A stretch of 64,000 bases of DNA, taken from positions 62,001 to 126,000 of the forward strand of contig NZ_BMML01000025.1 in assembly GCF_014645815.1 (NCBI RefSeq), read 5' to 3'. Each line of letters begins with the position of its first letter. Within the stretch, counting starts at the first letter, position 1. The notes under the pieces are model-generated. The model was given only the letters and a program-made list of their open reading frames with translations. It was not told where the DNA came from and made no database searches. Of this stretch, positions 51,315 to 60,148 are shown piece after piece. The position numbers and the translations under genes are program-made. The stretch is from Streptomyces fuscichromogenes. Its GTDB lineage: Bacteria > Actinomycetota > Actinomycetes > Streptomycetales > Streptomycetaceae.

Positions 51315-52777
51315 GCGCGCCCGCCGGCAGGTCCCAGCTGATCGACGGCAAACTCGTCACCGCCGACACCACGTTCCCCACCCACAACCCCGCCACCGGT
51401 GAACTCCTCGGCCACGCCCCCGACGGCACGACCGCCAACGCCGAGGCCGCCGTCGCCGCCGCCCGCCGCGCCTTCGACACCACCGACTGGTCCACGGACC
51501 GGGACCTGCGGGTGCGCTGCCTGCGCGGGCTCCACCGGGCCCTCGACGAGCACCGCGAGGAACTGCGCGAACTGACCATCGCCGAGGTCGGCGCCCCCCG
51601 CCAGCTCACCCACGGACCACAGCTCGACGAGCCCATCGGCATCGTGAACTTCTACGCCGACCTGCTGGAGACCTACGAGTTCGCCGAGGACCTCGGTGAG
51701 ATCGAGTCGCGCGGCCAGCGCCACCAGCGCTGGGTGGAGAAGGAGGCGGCGGGCGTCGTCGCCGCGATCCTGCCGTACAACTACCCCAACCAGCTGGCCC
51801 TCGCCAAGATCGCCCCCGCTCTCGCCGCGGGCTGCACCGTCGTTCTCAAGGGCGCCCCGCAGACCCCGCTCACCACCCTCGCGCTCGGTGAACTCATCGC
51901 CGAGCACACCGACATACCCCCCGGCGTGATCAACGTGCTCAGCTCCTCGCGCCCCGAGGTCGGCGAGCTGCTCACCACCCACCCCGACGTCGACGTGGTC
52001 ACCTTCACCGGCGCCACCACCACCGGCCGCCGGATCATGGCCGCGGCCGCGGACTCCGTCAAGCGGGTCTTCCTCGAACTCGGCGGCAAGTCGGCGATGA
52101 TCGTCCTGGAGGACGCGGACTTCGTGAAGGCCGGCATGTTCGCCGCGTTCACCATCTGCTCCCACTCCGGCCAGGGCTGCGCGCTCACCTCACGCCTGCT
52201 CGTACCGCGTGAACACCACGACCGGATCGTGCAGTTGGTCGCCGCGGGCATGGCACGCGTGAACGTCGGCGACCCGACCGACGCCAAGACCACCATGGGT
52301 CCGCTGATCAGCGAGCAGCAGCGCGACAAGGTCGACGGCATGGTGCGGCGGGCCGTGGCGGCGGGCGCGACCCTCGTCCGGGGCGGCAACCGGATCGAGC
52401 CGGGCTACTTCTACGAACCCACCCTCCTCGCGAACGTCGACCCGGACAGCGAGATCGCCCAGGAGGAGGTCTTCGGCCCGGTCCTCGCGGTGATCCCCTT
52501 CGACGACGAGGACGACGCGGTCCGGATCGCCAACAACTCCCGCTACGGCCTGTCCGGCGCCGTGCACAGCGCCGACGAGGAGCGCGCCATCCGCCTGGCC
52601 CGGCGCATCCGCACCGGCACCTTCTCCATCAACGGCGGCAACTACTTCGGCGCGGACGTGCCCTTCGGCGGCTACAAGCAGTCGGGCGTGGGCCGCGAGA
52701 GCGGGCGTTCCGGATTCGAGGAGTTCCTGGAGGAGAAGTCCTTCGCCCGGGTCGTCGTACCCCTGGAGCAGGCATGA
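51311..52777 (+). CDS. Aldehyde dehydrogenase
   Basis: 488 residues of the NAD(P)-dependent ALDH family. The catalytic Cys is in HSGQGCALTSRL, the general-base Glu in FLELGGKSA, and the Rossmann segment in FTGATTTGRRIM. GTG start coupled to the SDR. It oxidises an aldehyde to a carboxylic acid, which the following CoA transferase could activate. Confidence 0.95.
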   Translation: MSAPAGRSQLIDGKLVTADTTFPTHNPATGELLGHAPDGTTANAEAAVAAARRAFDTTDWSTDRDLRVRCLRGLHRALDEHREELRELTIAEVGAPRQLTHGPQLDEPIGIVNFYADLLETYEFAEDLGEIESRGQRHQRWVEKEAAGVVAAILPYNYPNQLALAKIAPALAAGCTVVLKGAPQTPLTTLALGELIAEHTDIPPGVINVLSSSRPEVGELLTTHPDVDVVTFTGATTTGRRIMAAAADSVKRVFLELGGKSAMIVLEDADFVKAGMFAAFTICSHSGQGCALTSRLLVPREHHDRIVQLVAAGMARVNVGDPTDAKTTMGPLISEQQRDKVDGMVRRAVAAGATLVRGGNRIEPGYFYEPTLLANVDPDSEIAQEEVFGPVLAVIPFDDEDDAVRIANNSRYGLSGAVHSADEERAIRLARRIRTGTFSINGGNYFGADVPFGGYKQSGVGRESGRSGFEEFLEEKSFARVVVPLEQA

Positions 52778-53979
52778 GGCCACTGGAGGGCATCCGGGTC
52801 CTCGAAGTCGCGATGTACGGATTCGTGCCCTCGGCCGGAGCCGTGCTCGCCGACTGGGGCGCGGACGTCGTCAAGGTCGAGCACGCCGTGAACGGCGACC
52901 CGCAGCGCGGACTGCGCCAGACCGGCACCTTCAGGGTCGAGGGCGACCCCAACCCCAACGTCGCGCACGCCAACCGCGGCAAACGGTCCATCGGCCTCGA
53001 CATCGCCAGGCCCGAGGGCCGCGAGGTGCTGTACGAACTGGCCAAGGACGCCGACGTGTTCCTCACCAGCTTCATGCCCGCCTCCCGGACCCGCCTCGGG
53101 ATCGACGTCGACGACATCCGCGCCGTCAACCCCCGCGTCGTCTACGCCCGGGGCAGCGCCCTGGGCCCGCGCGGCCCCGAGGCGGACAAGGGCGGCTACG
53201 ACATGACCGCCTTCTGGGCCCGCGCCGGCACCGCCGCCAGCATCACCCCGCCCGGCACCGAGGGCCTGATCAGCCCGCCCGGACCGGCCTACGGCGACAC
53301 CATCTCCGGCACCAACCTGGCCGGCGGCGTCGCGGCCGCGCTGCTGCGCCGCGAACGCACCGGGGAGACGGCGGTGGTCGACGTCTCCCTGTTCGGCAGC
53401 GGCCTGTGGGCGATGGGCCACGCCATCGGGCTCTCCCTGCACCTGGAGCGGGCCTGGGAAGGCGTCCGGCCCAGCGCCCACGGTTCGCCCCGCAACCCGC
53501 TCTCCGGCCTCTACCGGACGGCCGACGACCGCTACATCTCCTTCGTCATGCTCCAGCCGGTGCGGTTCTGGCCGGGAGTGTGCCGCTGCCTGGGCCGGCC
53601 GGACCTCGCCGAGGACCCCCGGTTCGCGACCGGTGAGTCCATCGCCGAACACACCGAGGAGGCGGTGAAGATCCTCCGGGAGATCATCGCCGGCGGCACC
53701 CTCGCCGAGTGGTCCGAGCGGTTCGCCGTCCTCGACGGCCCCTGGGCCCCCGTCCAGGACACCCTCCAGGCCGCGGCCGACTCCCAGGCCCGCGCCAACG
53801 GCTACCTAGGACAGGCCGGTGACCTCGAACTCGTCGCCAGCCCCGTCCAGTTCGACGTCGAGGACACCCGCCTCGGCCCCGCACCCGAGTTCGCCGCGCA
53901 GACCGAGGAGATCCTCGCCGAGCTCGGCTACGACTGGGACCGCGTCCTCGCCCTGAAGGCGAGCGGCGCGGTCACCTGA
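52774..53979 (+). CDS. CaiB/BaiF-family CoA transferase
   Basis: 401 residues of the class III family: IRVLEVAMYGFVPSAGAVLADWGADVVKVEH and AHANRGKRSIGLDIARPEG regions at the N-terminus; the catalytic Asp is probably in GGYDMTAFW. ATG overlaps the ALDH stop (ATGA). It would activate the acid formed by the ALDH. Confidence 0.94.
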   Translation: MRPLEGIRVLEVAMYGFVPSAGAVLADWGADVVKVEHAVNGDPQRGLRQTGTFRVEGDPNPNVAHANRGKRSIGLDIARPEGREVLYELAKDADVFLTSFMPASRTRLGIDVDDIRAVNPRVVYARGSALGPRGPEADKGGYDMTAFWARAGTAASITPPGTEGLISPPGPAYGDTISGTNLAGGVAAALLRRERTGETAVVDVSLFGSGLWAMGHAIGLSLHLERAWEGVRPSAHGSPRNPLSGLYRTADDRYISFVMLQPVRFWPGVCRCLGRPDLAEDPRFATGESIAEHTEEAVKILREIIAGGTLAEWSERFAVLDGPWAPVQDTLQAAADSQARANGYLGQAGDLELVASPVQFDVEDTRLGPAPEFAAQTEEILAELGYDWDRVLALKASGAVT

Positions 53980-53999
53980 CCCCGCACTCCCGCACCTCC

Positions 54000-54019
54000 C
54001 TCGGACGAAGGCGTCCGAG
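54000..54019 (+). other. Small hairpin before the binding-protein gene
   Basis: CTCGGAC-N6-GTCCGAG, 7-base perfect arms, in the 57-base gap between CoA transferase and lipoprotein genes. It may protect or attenuate the mRNA at this point. Confidence 0.4.
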
Positions 54020-54036
54020 CCCTTCGAGGAGGCACC

Positions 54037-55422
54037 ATGCGCAGGCTGCTGATCGGCGCGGTCACCGTGACCGCGGTGCTGCTGGCCGGCTGTTCCACGC
54101 GCTCCGACGACACCACCGGCTCCGACGCCGCACACGACGCGAGCCCCACCACGAGCGGTTCGGGCGCGGCGAGCGCCGACTTCGGCACGCTGAAGGACGT
54201 GTGCGGTCCCGGCACCGCCAAGTCCTCCACCTCCCAGGGCGTCACCACCGACAAGATCCAGGTGGGCGTGATGTCCGACATCGGCTTCACCAAGAACTCC
54301 GAATTCGTGGACGCCGCGAAGGTGTTCACCTCGTGGTGCAACGACGCGGGCGGCATCGACGGCCGCAAGCTCGTCGCCGTCACCCGGGACAGCAGGCTCA
54401 CCCAGGTCCGCCAAGCGGTCCTGGAGGCCTGCAAGTCCGACTTCGCCCTCGTCGGCGGCGGCTCCGCGCTGGACAGCCTCGGCGTGCAGGACCGCCTGAA
54501 GTGCCTGCTGCCCAACTTCCCCGGCCAGTCCAGCCAGATCGGCGCCATCGGCTCCGACCTCCAGGTGATGGCCTCCCAGCCGGTCGCCGGGTACTTCCAG
54601 TACGCCGGCTACTACACGTGGCTGCTCAAGGACAAGTACCCGGACTCGGCGAAGAAGGTCGGCATCATCGCCGGTGACTCGCCCGTCACCAAGGTGATGT
54701 CCGCCCAGTTCAAGGAGGCGGTGGCCGGCCTCGGCGGAACCGTCTCGTACAGCGACCTCTACCCCGCGGCCGGTGTCTCCGACTGGACGCCGTACGCCCA
54801 GTCCATCAAGAACAAGGGCGTCAAGGGCCTGGTCTTCCTCGGCGACTTCGCCTCCCTGGCCAAACTCGAACAGGCCCTCACCAACATCGGCTACACACCC
54901 GACTGGATCGACGCCAACAGCAACGCCTACGGCCCGGCGTTCCTCCAACTCGCCGGAACCGCCCTGGCGAAGCAGCACAACTACGCCGAACTGTTCGCCA
55001 CCGCACCACTGGAGAGCGCCGCCTCCAACCCGGCCACCCAGCAGGTCATCGACCTCTACAAGAAGTACGCGCCGGACAAGCAGGTCACCTACCCGGCCCT
55101 GCGCGCCTTCTCCGCCTGGCTGCTGTTCGCCACGGCGGCCCGCGACTGCGCCACCCTCACCCGCACCTGCGTGTACGACAACGCGGTGAAGAACACCGCT
55201 TGGACGGCGGGCGGCCTGCAGGCCCCGTACGACCTCACCGCGAAGGAGCCGACCAAGTGCTACTCCATCGTCGAGGCGACCGGTAAGGGCTGGCAGGCGG
55301 CCGACTTCCAGCCGGACCAGGGCGCCTACCGCTGCGACGCCCCCGTCTACAAGTACAAGGCCGACTACGGCAAGCCGGCCACCCTCGCGAGCGTCGGCAA
55401 GTCGATGGCCGACCTGAAGTGA
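54037..55422 (+). CDS. Extracellular ligand-binding lipoprotein (LivJ-type, ABC)
   Basis: 461 residues. A lipoprotein signal with lipobox LLAGC is followed by a Ser/Thr-rich linker and a periplasmic-binding-protein type 1 domain like branched-chain amino acid receptors (DKIQVGVMSDIGFTKNSEF, WCNDAGGIDGRKL). No permease or ATPase gene is in the window, so the partner is elsewhere or the protein acts as a sensor or scavenger. GAGGAGG precedes the ATG. Its place in the operon suggests it binds the pathway substrate outside the cell. Confidence 0.88.
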   Translation: MRRLLIGAVTVTAVLLAGCSTRSDDTTGSDAAHDASPTTSGSGAASADFGTLKDVCGPGTAKSSTSQGVTTDKIQVGVMSDIGFTKNSEFVDAAKVFTSWCNDAGGIDGRKLVAVTRDSRLTQVRQAVLEACKSDFALVGGGSALDSLGVQDRLKCLLPNFPGQSSQIGAIGSDLQVMASQPVAGYFQYAGYYTWLLKDKYPDSAKKVGIIAGDSPVTKVMSAQFKEAVAGLGGTVSYSDLYPAAGVSDWTPYAQSIKNKGVKGLVFLGDFASLAKLEQALTNIGYTPDWIDANSNAYGPAFLQLAGTALAKQHNYAELFATAPLESAASNPATQQVIDLYKKYAPDKQVTYPALRAFSAWLLFATAARDCATLTRTCVYDNAVKNTAWTAGGLQAPYDLTAKEPTKCYSIVEATGKGWQAADFQPDQGAYRCDAPVYKYKADYGKPATLASVGKSMADLK

Positions 55423-55439
55423 AACCGGAGGCGAGACAC

Positions 55440-55631
55440 ATGAAGGTACGGGTCGACCCCGAGCGCTGCCAGGGCCACACCCTGTGTGCCATGAGGGCGC
55501 CGAAGGTCTTCGAGCTGAGCGAGATCGACGGGCATTCCTCACCGGTCACCGAGGACGTCCCCGCCGACCAGGAGGACGCGGTGGTCGAGGCCGTCCGCTC
55601 CTGCCCCGAACGCGCCATCGGCGTGTTCTGA
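55440..55631 (+). CDS. 3Fe-4S ferredoxin
   Basis: 63 residues, the usual size of actinobacterial P450 ferredoxins. C10, C16 and C55 match the three-cysteine pattern (RCQGHTLC and SCPERAIG), with a non-cysteine at the fourth position. GGAGG precedes the ATG at 55440; a frame start at 55419 is less likely. It lies 33 bases before the P450 gene and is surely its electron donor. No ferredoxin reductase is in the window. Confidence 0.93.
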   Translation: MKVRVDPERCQGHTLCAMRAPKVFELSEIDGHSSPVTEDVPADQEDAVVEAVRSCPERAIGVF

Positions 55632-55664
55632 GCCGCACCCGGCGGACCGAGAGGAATCCACCCC

Positions 55665-57035
55665 ATGACGACCGCACCGGACGACACCGGCGACGAGGCC
55701 CGTAAACAGCCGCGGGTCCACTTCGACCGGCACGCCCCCGAGTACCGGCATCACTTCGAGGAGAAGACCCAGGAGTTCCACAGCGGCTGCCCGCTGGCCT
55801 GGTCCGACACCTACGGCGGTCACTGGGTCGCTGCCGGCAACCGCGAACTGCTCGCCTTCGCCCGGGCCGGGGAGAAGCTCTCCAACGACCACGACGTGCA
55901 CGGTGAGCGCCGCGGCTACCAGGGCATCAACATCCCGGCCCCGGCGCGCGGCAGGGGCATCCGCGGCGGCTTCCTGGAGATGGACCCGCCCGAGCAGCGC
56001 GCCTACCGCACCTCTCTCAACCCCTATCTCTCCCCGGCCGCGATCAAGCGCTGGATCCCCTTCGTCGACGAGGTGACCCGGGCCTGCCTCGACGAACGGA
56101 TCGAGAGCGGCCGGATCGACTTCGTCGACGACCTGGCCAACATCGTCCCCGCCGTGTTCACGCTCGCCATGATGGGCATCCCGCTGAAGAAGTGGGAGCT
56201 GTACAACGAACCGGCCCACGCCGGCGTCTACACCCCGCCCACCTCCCCCGAGATGGCCCGGGTGATAGAGGCCCACCTGGCGATGCTCAAGGACATCGGC
56301 GACACCCTCCAGGAGGTCCGGGAGTCCCCGCGCCCCGGCCTCGTCGACGCCCTCGTCCGCATGGAGTTCGACGGCACGGCCCCGGCGGAGACGGACCTGG
56401 TCGGCGCCCTCGCCCTGCTCATCGGCGGTGGCTTCGACACCACGACCGCGCTGACCGCGCACGCCCTGGAGTGGCTCTCCGCGCACCCGGAGGAACGGGA
56501 GCGCCTCAGCCGTGAGCGCGACACCCTCCTCGACACGGCCACCGAGGAGTTCCTGCGCTACTTCACGCCGGCGCCCGGGGACGGCCGTACGATCGCCGAG
56601 GACTGCGAGATCTCCGGGAAGGAGTTCAAGGAGGGCGACCGGCTCTGGCTGTCCTGGGCGATGGCCAACCGGGACCCGGCGGTCTTCGCCGACCCGGACC
56701 GCGTCGACCTCGCCCGCGGCGGCAACCGGCACACCGCCTTCGGCCTGGGCATCCACCGCTGCATCGGATCGAACGTGGCCCGTGCGGTCTTCAAGCGGAT
56801 GCTGGTCCATGTCCTCGACCGCGTCCCGGACTTCGTCTGCGATCCCGAGGGCACGGTCCACTACGAGACCATCGGTGTCATCCAGGGCATGCGCCGGCTC
56901 CCGGCGACCTTCACCCCCGGCCGCCGGCTCGGCCCCGGCCTCGCGGAGACCCTGGAGACCCTCCAACGTGCCTGTGACGAGCAGGGGTTGGCTGAACCGG
57001 TGACGATTCGCAAGGCGGAGGCGAAGCTCCGTTGA
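55665..57035 (+). CDS. Cytochrome P450
   Basis: 456 residues. The I-helix motif is GGGFDTTTAL, the ExxR is EFLR, and the haem loop FGLGIHRCIG has the cysteine at 366, all canonical. The C-terminus extends about 50 residues past the fold. Preceded by its ferredoxin and followed by the DUF35-thiolase with a TTGA overlap. In this setting it should hydroxylate an unactivated carbon of the substrate or its side chain. Confidence 0.95.
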   Translation: MTTAPDDTGDEARKQPRVHFDRHAPEYRHHFEEKTQEFHSGCPLAWSDTYGGHWVAAGNRELLAFARAGEKLSNDHDVHGERRGYQGINIPAPARGRGIRGGFLEMDPPEQRAYRTSLNPYLSPAAIKRWIPFVDEVTRACLDERIESGRIDFVDDLANIVPAVFTLAMMGIPLKKWELYNEPAHAGVYTPPTSPEMARVIEAHLAMLKDIGDTLQEVRESPRPGLVDALVRMEFDGTAPAETDLVGALALLIGGGFDTTTALTAHALEWLSAHPEERERLSRERDTLLDTATEEFLRYFTPAPGDGRTIAEDCEISGKEFKEGDRLWLSWAMANRDPAVFADPDRVDLARGGNRHTAFGLGIHRCIGSNVARAVFKRMLVHVLDRVPDFVCDPEGTVHYETIGVIQGMRRLPATFTPGRRLGPGLAETLETLQRACDEQGLAEPVTIRKAEAKLR

Positions 57036-58708
57036 GCACGCCCGACGAGAAGCCCGGAGCCGTCCGCCCCCGGCCCGTGACGACCCCGGAGACCGAGTTC
57101 TTCTGGACGTCCGGCCGCGACGGACGGCTCCGCTTCCGTACCTGCGGCTCCTGCTCGGCCCTGATCCACCCGCCGCAGCCCGTCTGCCGGTACTGCCGGA
57201 GCCGCACCGGCGGCCTCCGCGAGGTCTCGGGCCGCGCCACCCTCATCGGCTTCTCGGTCAACCACCGTTTCCCCTTCCCCGGTCTGCCCACCCCGTTCGT
57301 CGTCGCCCAGGTGGCGATCGAGGAGGACCCACGGGTCCGGCTGACCACCAACGTCGTCGGCTGCACGCCGGAGGAACTGCGGCTGGGCATGCGCATGGAG
57401 GTCGTGTTCGAGCAGGCCGACGACGTCTGGCTGCCCCTGTTCCGGCCGTGCGCCGAGCAGCCCCCGCCCGCGCCGCTGCCCACCGACGAACCCGCACCCG
57501 AACGCGTGCGGGAACACGTCCGCGCGGCCCCCGTACCGCACCGGTTCGAGGAGCGCGCGGTGATCAGCGGCGCCGGAGCCTCCCGGATCGGCCGCCGCCT
57601 CATGGTCCCGCCGCTCGAACTCACCGTGGAGGCCTGCGAGAAGGCCGTCGCCGACGCGGGGCTCGCCTTCGACGACATCGACGGACTCGCCACCTACCCG
57701 GGCGGCGGTGCCTACGGCGGCTTCGCCGAGGGCGGGATCACGGCACTGGAGTCGGCGCTCGGCATCCACCCCGTCTGGCACAACGGCGCGGGGGAGACCT
57801 TCGGCCCCGGCGGCTCGCTGATCGCCTCGATGCTCGCGGTCGCGGGCGGCCTGGCCCGGCATGTGCTGTGCTTCCGTACGGTCTGGGAGTCGACCCACGC
57901 GGAACTGCTGAAGCAGGGCAGGATCCGAGCCGCGCGACCGGCCGGCCCAGAGGGCTGGTTCAAGCCCTTCGGCGCCGTGTCCCCGGCGACGATGCTGGCG
58001 ATGAACGCGCAGCGGCACATGCACCGCCACGGCACCACCCGCGAGACCCTCGGCTGGATCGCCCTCAACCAGCGCGCCAACGCGGCGCGCCACCCGGACG
58101 CGATCTACCGCGAGCCGCTCACCATGGACGACTACCTCTCCGCGCGTACCGTCACCACCCCCTTCGGCCTGTACGACTGCGACGTCCCCTGTGACGCCGC
58201 CACGGCCGTCGTCGTCTCCGCCGCGGAGACCGCCGCCGACCTCCCCAGGCCGCCGGTCCGCTTCGAGGCGGTCGGGACGCAGATCCTCGAACGCCCCGAG
58301 TGGGACCAGTCCACCCTCACCCACGAACCTCAGGTGCTCGGCCAGGCCGCCCACCTGTGGACCCGTACCGACCTGCGCCCCGCCGACGTGGACGTGGCCC
58401 TTCTCTACGACGGATTCACCTTCAACTGCCTGTCCTGGATCGAGGCGCTCGGCTTCTGCGGCATCGGTGAGGCCCGGGACTTCCTGGACGGCGGCAAGAA
58501 CATCGCCCCCGACGGGGTACTGCCCCTCAACCCGCACGGCGGCCAGCTCTCGCACGGCCGCACCCACGGCATGGGCCTGGTGCACGAGGCGGTGCTCCAG
58601 CTGCGCGGCGAGGCCGGCGCCCGCCAGGTGGCCGGCGCGCGCACCGCGGTGGTCTCCAGCGGCGGCCTCACCCCCAGCGGCGTACTCCTGCTCAGGACGG
58701 ACGGATGA
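57032..58708 (+). CDS. DUF35 (Zn-ribbon/OB-fold) - thiolase-fold fusion, Ltp2-like aldolase
   Basis: 558 residues from a TTG that overlaps the P450 stop. Residues 20-150 are a DUF35 unit: zinc ribbon C38-x2-C41 and C52-x2-C55, then an OB fold. Residues 170-558 are a thiolase-fold domain of the lipid-transfer-protein group (NPHGGQLSHGRTHGMGLVHEA near the C-terminus). The thiolase nucleophile Cys is missing: the matching region reads ETFGPGGSLIAS. In steroid breakdown the DUF35 of ChsH2 and the aldolase Ltp2 are separate partners, so a natural fusion of both suggests retro-aldol removal of a side chain. Confidence 0.85.
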   Translation: MSTPDEKPGAVRPRPVTTPETEFFWTSGRDGRLRFRTCGSCSALIHPPQPVCRYCRSRTGGLREVSGRATLIGFSVNHRFPFPGLPTPFVVAQVAIEEDPRVRLTTNVVGCTPEELRLGMRMEVVFEQADDVWLPLFRPCAEQPPPAPLPTDEPAPERVREHVRAAPVPHRFEERAVISGAGASRIGRRLMVPPLELTVEACEKAVADAGLAFDDIDGLATYPGGGAYGGFAEGGITALESALGIHPVWHNGAGETFGPGGSLIASMLAVAGGLARHVLCFRTVWESTHAELLKQGRIRAARPAGPEGWFKPFGAVSPATMLAMNAQRHMHRHGTTRETLGWIALNQRANAARHPDAIYREPLTMDDYLSARTVTTPFGLYDCDVPCDAATAVVVSAAETAADLPRPPVRFEAVGTQILERPEWDQSTLTHEPQVLGQAAHLWTRTDLRPADVDVALLYDGFTFNCLSWIEALGFCGIGEARDFLDGGKNIAPDGVLPLNPHGGQLSHGRTHGMGLVHEAVLQLRGEAGARQVAGARTAVVSSGGLTPSGVLLLRTDG

Positions 58709-58724
58709 TCCCCAGGACGGTCGT

Positions 58725-59639
58725 ATGACCTCGCTCGAACCCGAACTCACCCATGCGGTACGGCGGCTGGTGGCCGACGTGCACGCAGTGCCCGCCTCCG
58801 GGCTGCTGGCCGAGGTGCCGAACCCGCGGGCCGTGATCGTGGCCCTGCACGGGGGCGCCACCACCTCCGCCTACTTCGACCATCCGGGCCACCCCCGGCT
58901 CTCCCTGCTGCGCACCGCGGCCGCCGCGGGCTTCAGCGTGCTGGCCCTGGACCGCCCCGGCTACGGCAGTTCGGCCGGGTACGAGGAGCGGATGGGCACC
59001 CCCGAGCAGCGCACCGAATTCGCCTACGAGGCCGTGGCCGCGCTGCTGGACGGCGTGGAGCGCGGCCTCGGCGTGTTCCTCTGGGCGCACTCGGCGGGCT
59101 GTGAACTCACCGTCCGGATGGCGGGCGACCGGCGTGGCACGGACCTGCTGGGCGTGGAGCTCGCCGGGATGGGCCGCGTCCACCACCCCCGCTCGGTGCT
59201 GGCGATGGAGGAGTGGCGGCGCGATCCCACGCGCACCCGGCCCAACCTCCGCCGTGCCCTGTGGGATCCCCCGCACGCCTACCCGCCCGACGTGTACGGC
59301 GGGCGGCACATCGGCTCCCCCTCGCCCGCCTACGAGGGCCGGCGGGAGCGCTGGCAGGAGGAGTTCGCCCGGCTCTCGGCACAGGTGCCGGTGCCCGTCC
59401 ACATCACCCTCGCCGAGCACGAGCAGGTGTGGGCCAACGGCCCCGAGGGGCTGGCGGACCTCGCCTCGATGTTCACCGGATCGCCCCGCGTCGTCGTGCA
59501 CGAGCAGGCGGGCGCCGGCCACAACACCAGCGTCGGCCGTACCGCCCTCGCCTACCACCTGCACGTCCTCGCCTTCGTGGAGGAGTGCGCGCTCGCCGTC
59601 CAGGCGCTGCCCGCGGAGCGGCGGTACCGGGATGGGTGA
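58725..59639 (+). CDS. Alpha/beta hydrolase
   Basis: 304 residues. The nucleophile elbow is WAHSAGCE (Ser), the oxyanion region ALHGGATTS, and the C-terminal His in GAGHNTSVG; an Asp/Glu in HITLAEHEQVW is the likely acid. The family hydrolyses esters, lactones and C-C bonds in meta-cleavage type products. The stop overlaps the DoxX start by 8 bases. Confidence 0.88.
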   Translation: MTSLEPELTHAVRRLVADVHAVPASGLLAEVPNPRAVIVALHGGATTSAYFDHPGHPRLSLLRTAAAAGFSVLALDRPGYGSSAGYEERMGTPEQRTEFAYEAVAALLDGVERGLGVFLWAHSAGCELTVRMAGDRRGTDLLGVELAGMGRVHHPRSVLAMEEWRRDPTRTRPNLRRALWDPPHAYPPDVYGGRHIGSPSPAYEGRRERWQEEFARLSAQVPVPVHITLAEHEQVWANGPEGLADLASMFTGSPRVVVHEQAGAGHNTSVGRTALAYHLHVLAFVEECALAVQALPAERRYRDG

Positions 59640-60132
59640 GGCCTCGGACACGGCACTGCTCGCCGTACGGCTCGTGCTGGGCGCGGTCATGGTGGCGCAC
59701 GGCTGGAACCACTGGCGCGGTCCGGGCGGGATCGACGGCACCGCCGGCTGGTTCGGCGGCCTCGGCCTGACCCGGCCCCGGCTGCAGGCCTGGCTGAGCG
59801 TCCTCACCGAACTCGGGGCGGGCGGCCTGCTCGCGCTGGGCCTGCTGACCCCGCTCGCCTGCGCGGCCGTGCTGTCGGTGACTCTCGTCGCGGGACTGCT
59901 CGCGCACCGGCCGCACGGCTTCTTCGTGTTCAAGGAGGGCTACGAGTACGTCCTCGTCCTCGGTGTCCTCGCGGTCGCGCTCGGCGCCTGGGGACCGGGC
60001 AGGTACGCGCTCGACACGGCGGCGGACATCACGGTCACCGGATGGACCGGGGCCGGTGCGGTGCTCGTGGTGGGCATGGTGTCCACCGCCGGGCTGCTGG
60101 CGCTGTTCTGGCGCCCGGGGAGGACGACCTGA
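59632..60132 (+). CDS. DoxX-family membrane protein
   Basis: 166 residues with four membrane helices (about 8-25, 52-72, 75-92, 105-125) and one more near the end. The N-terminal pattern RLVLGAVMVAHGWNHW is typical of DoxX proteins, which are linked to quinone or thiol redox at the membrane. The ATG at 59632 lies inside the end of the hydrolase gene. Its role in the operon is unknown. Confidence 0.82.
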   Translation: MGEASDTALLAVRLVLGAVMVAHGWNHWRGPGGIDGTAGWFGGLGLTRPRLQAWLSVLTELGAGGLLALGLLTPLACAAVLSVTLVAGLLAHRPHGFFVFKEGYEYVLVLGVLAVALGAWGPGRYALDTAADITVTGWTGAGAVLVVGMVSTAGLLALFWRPGRTT

Positions 60133-60148
60133 CGTGAGGAGGACACCC

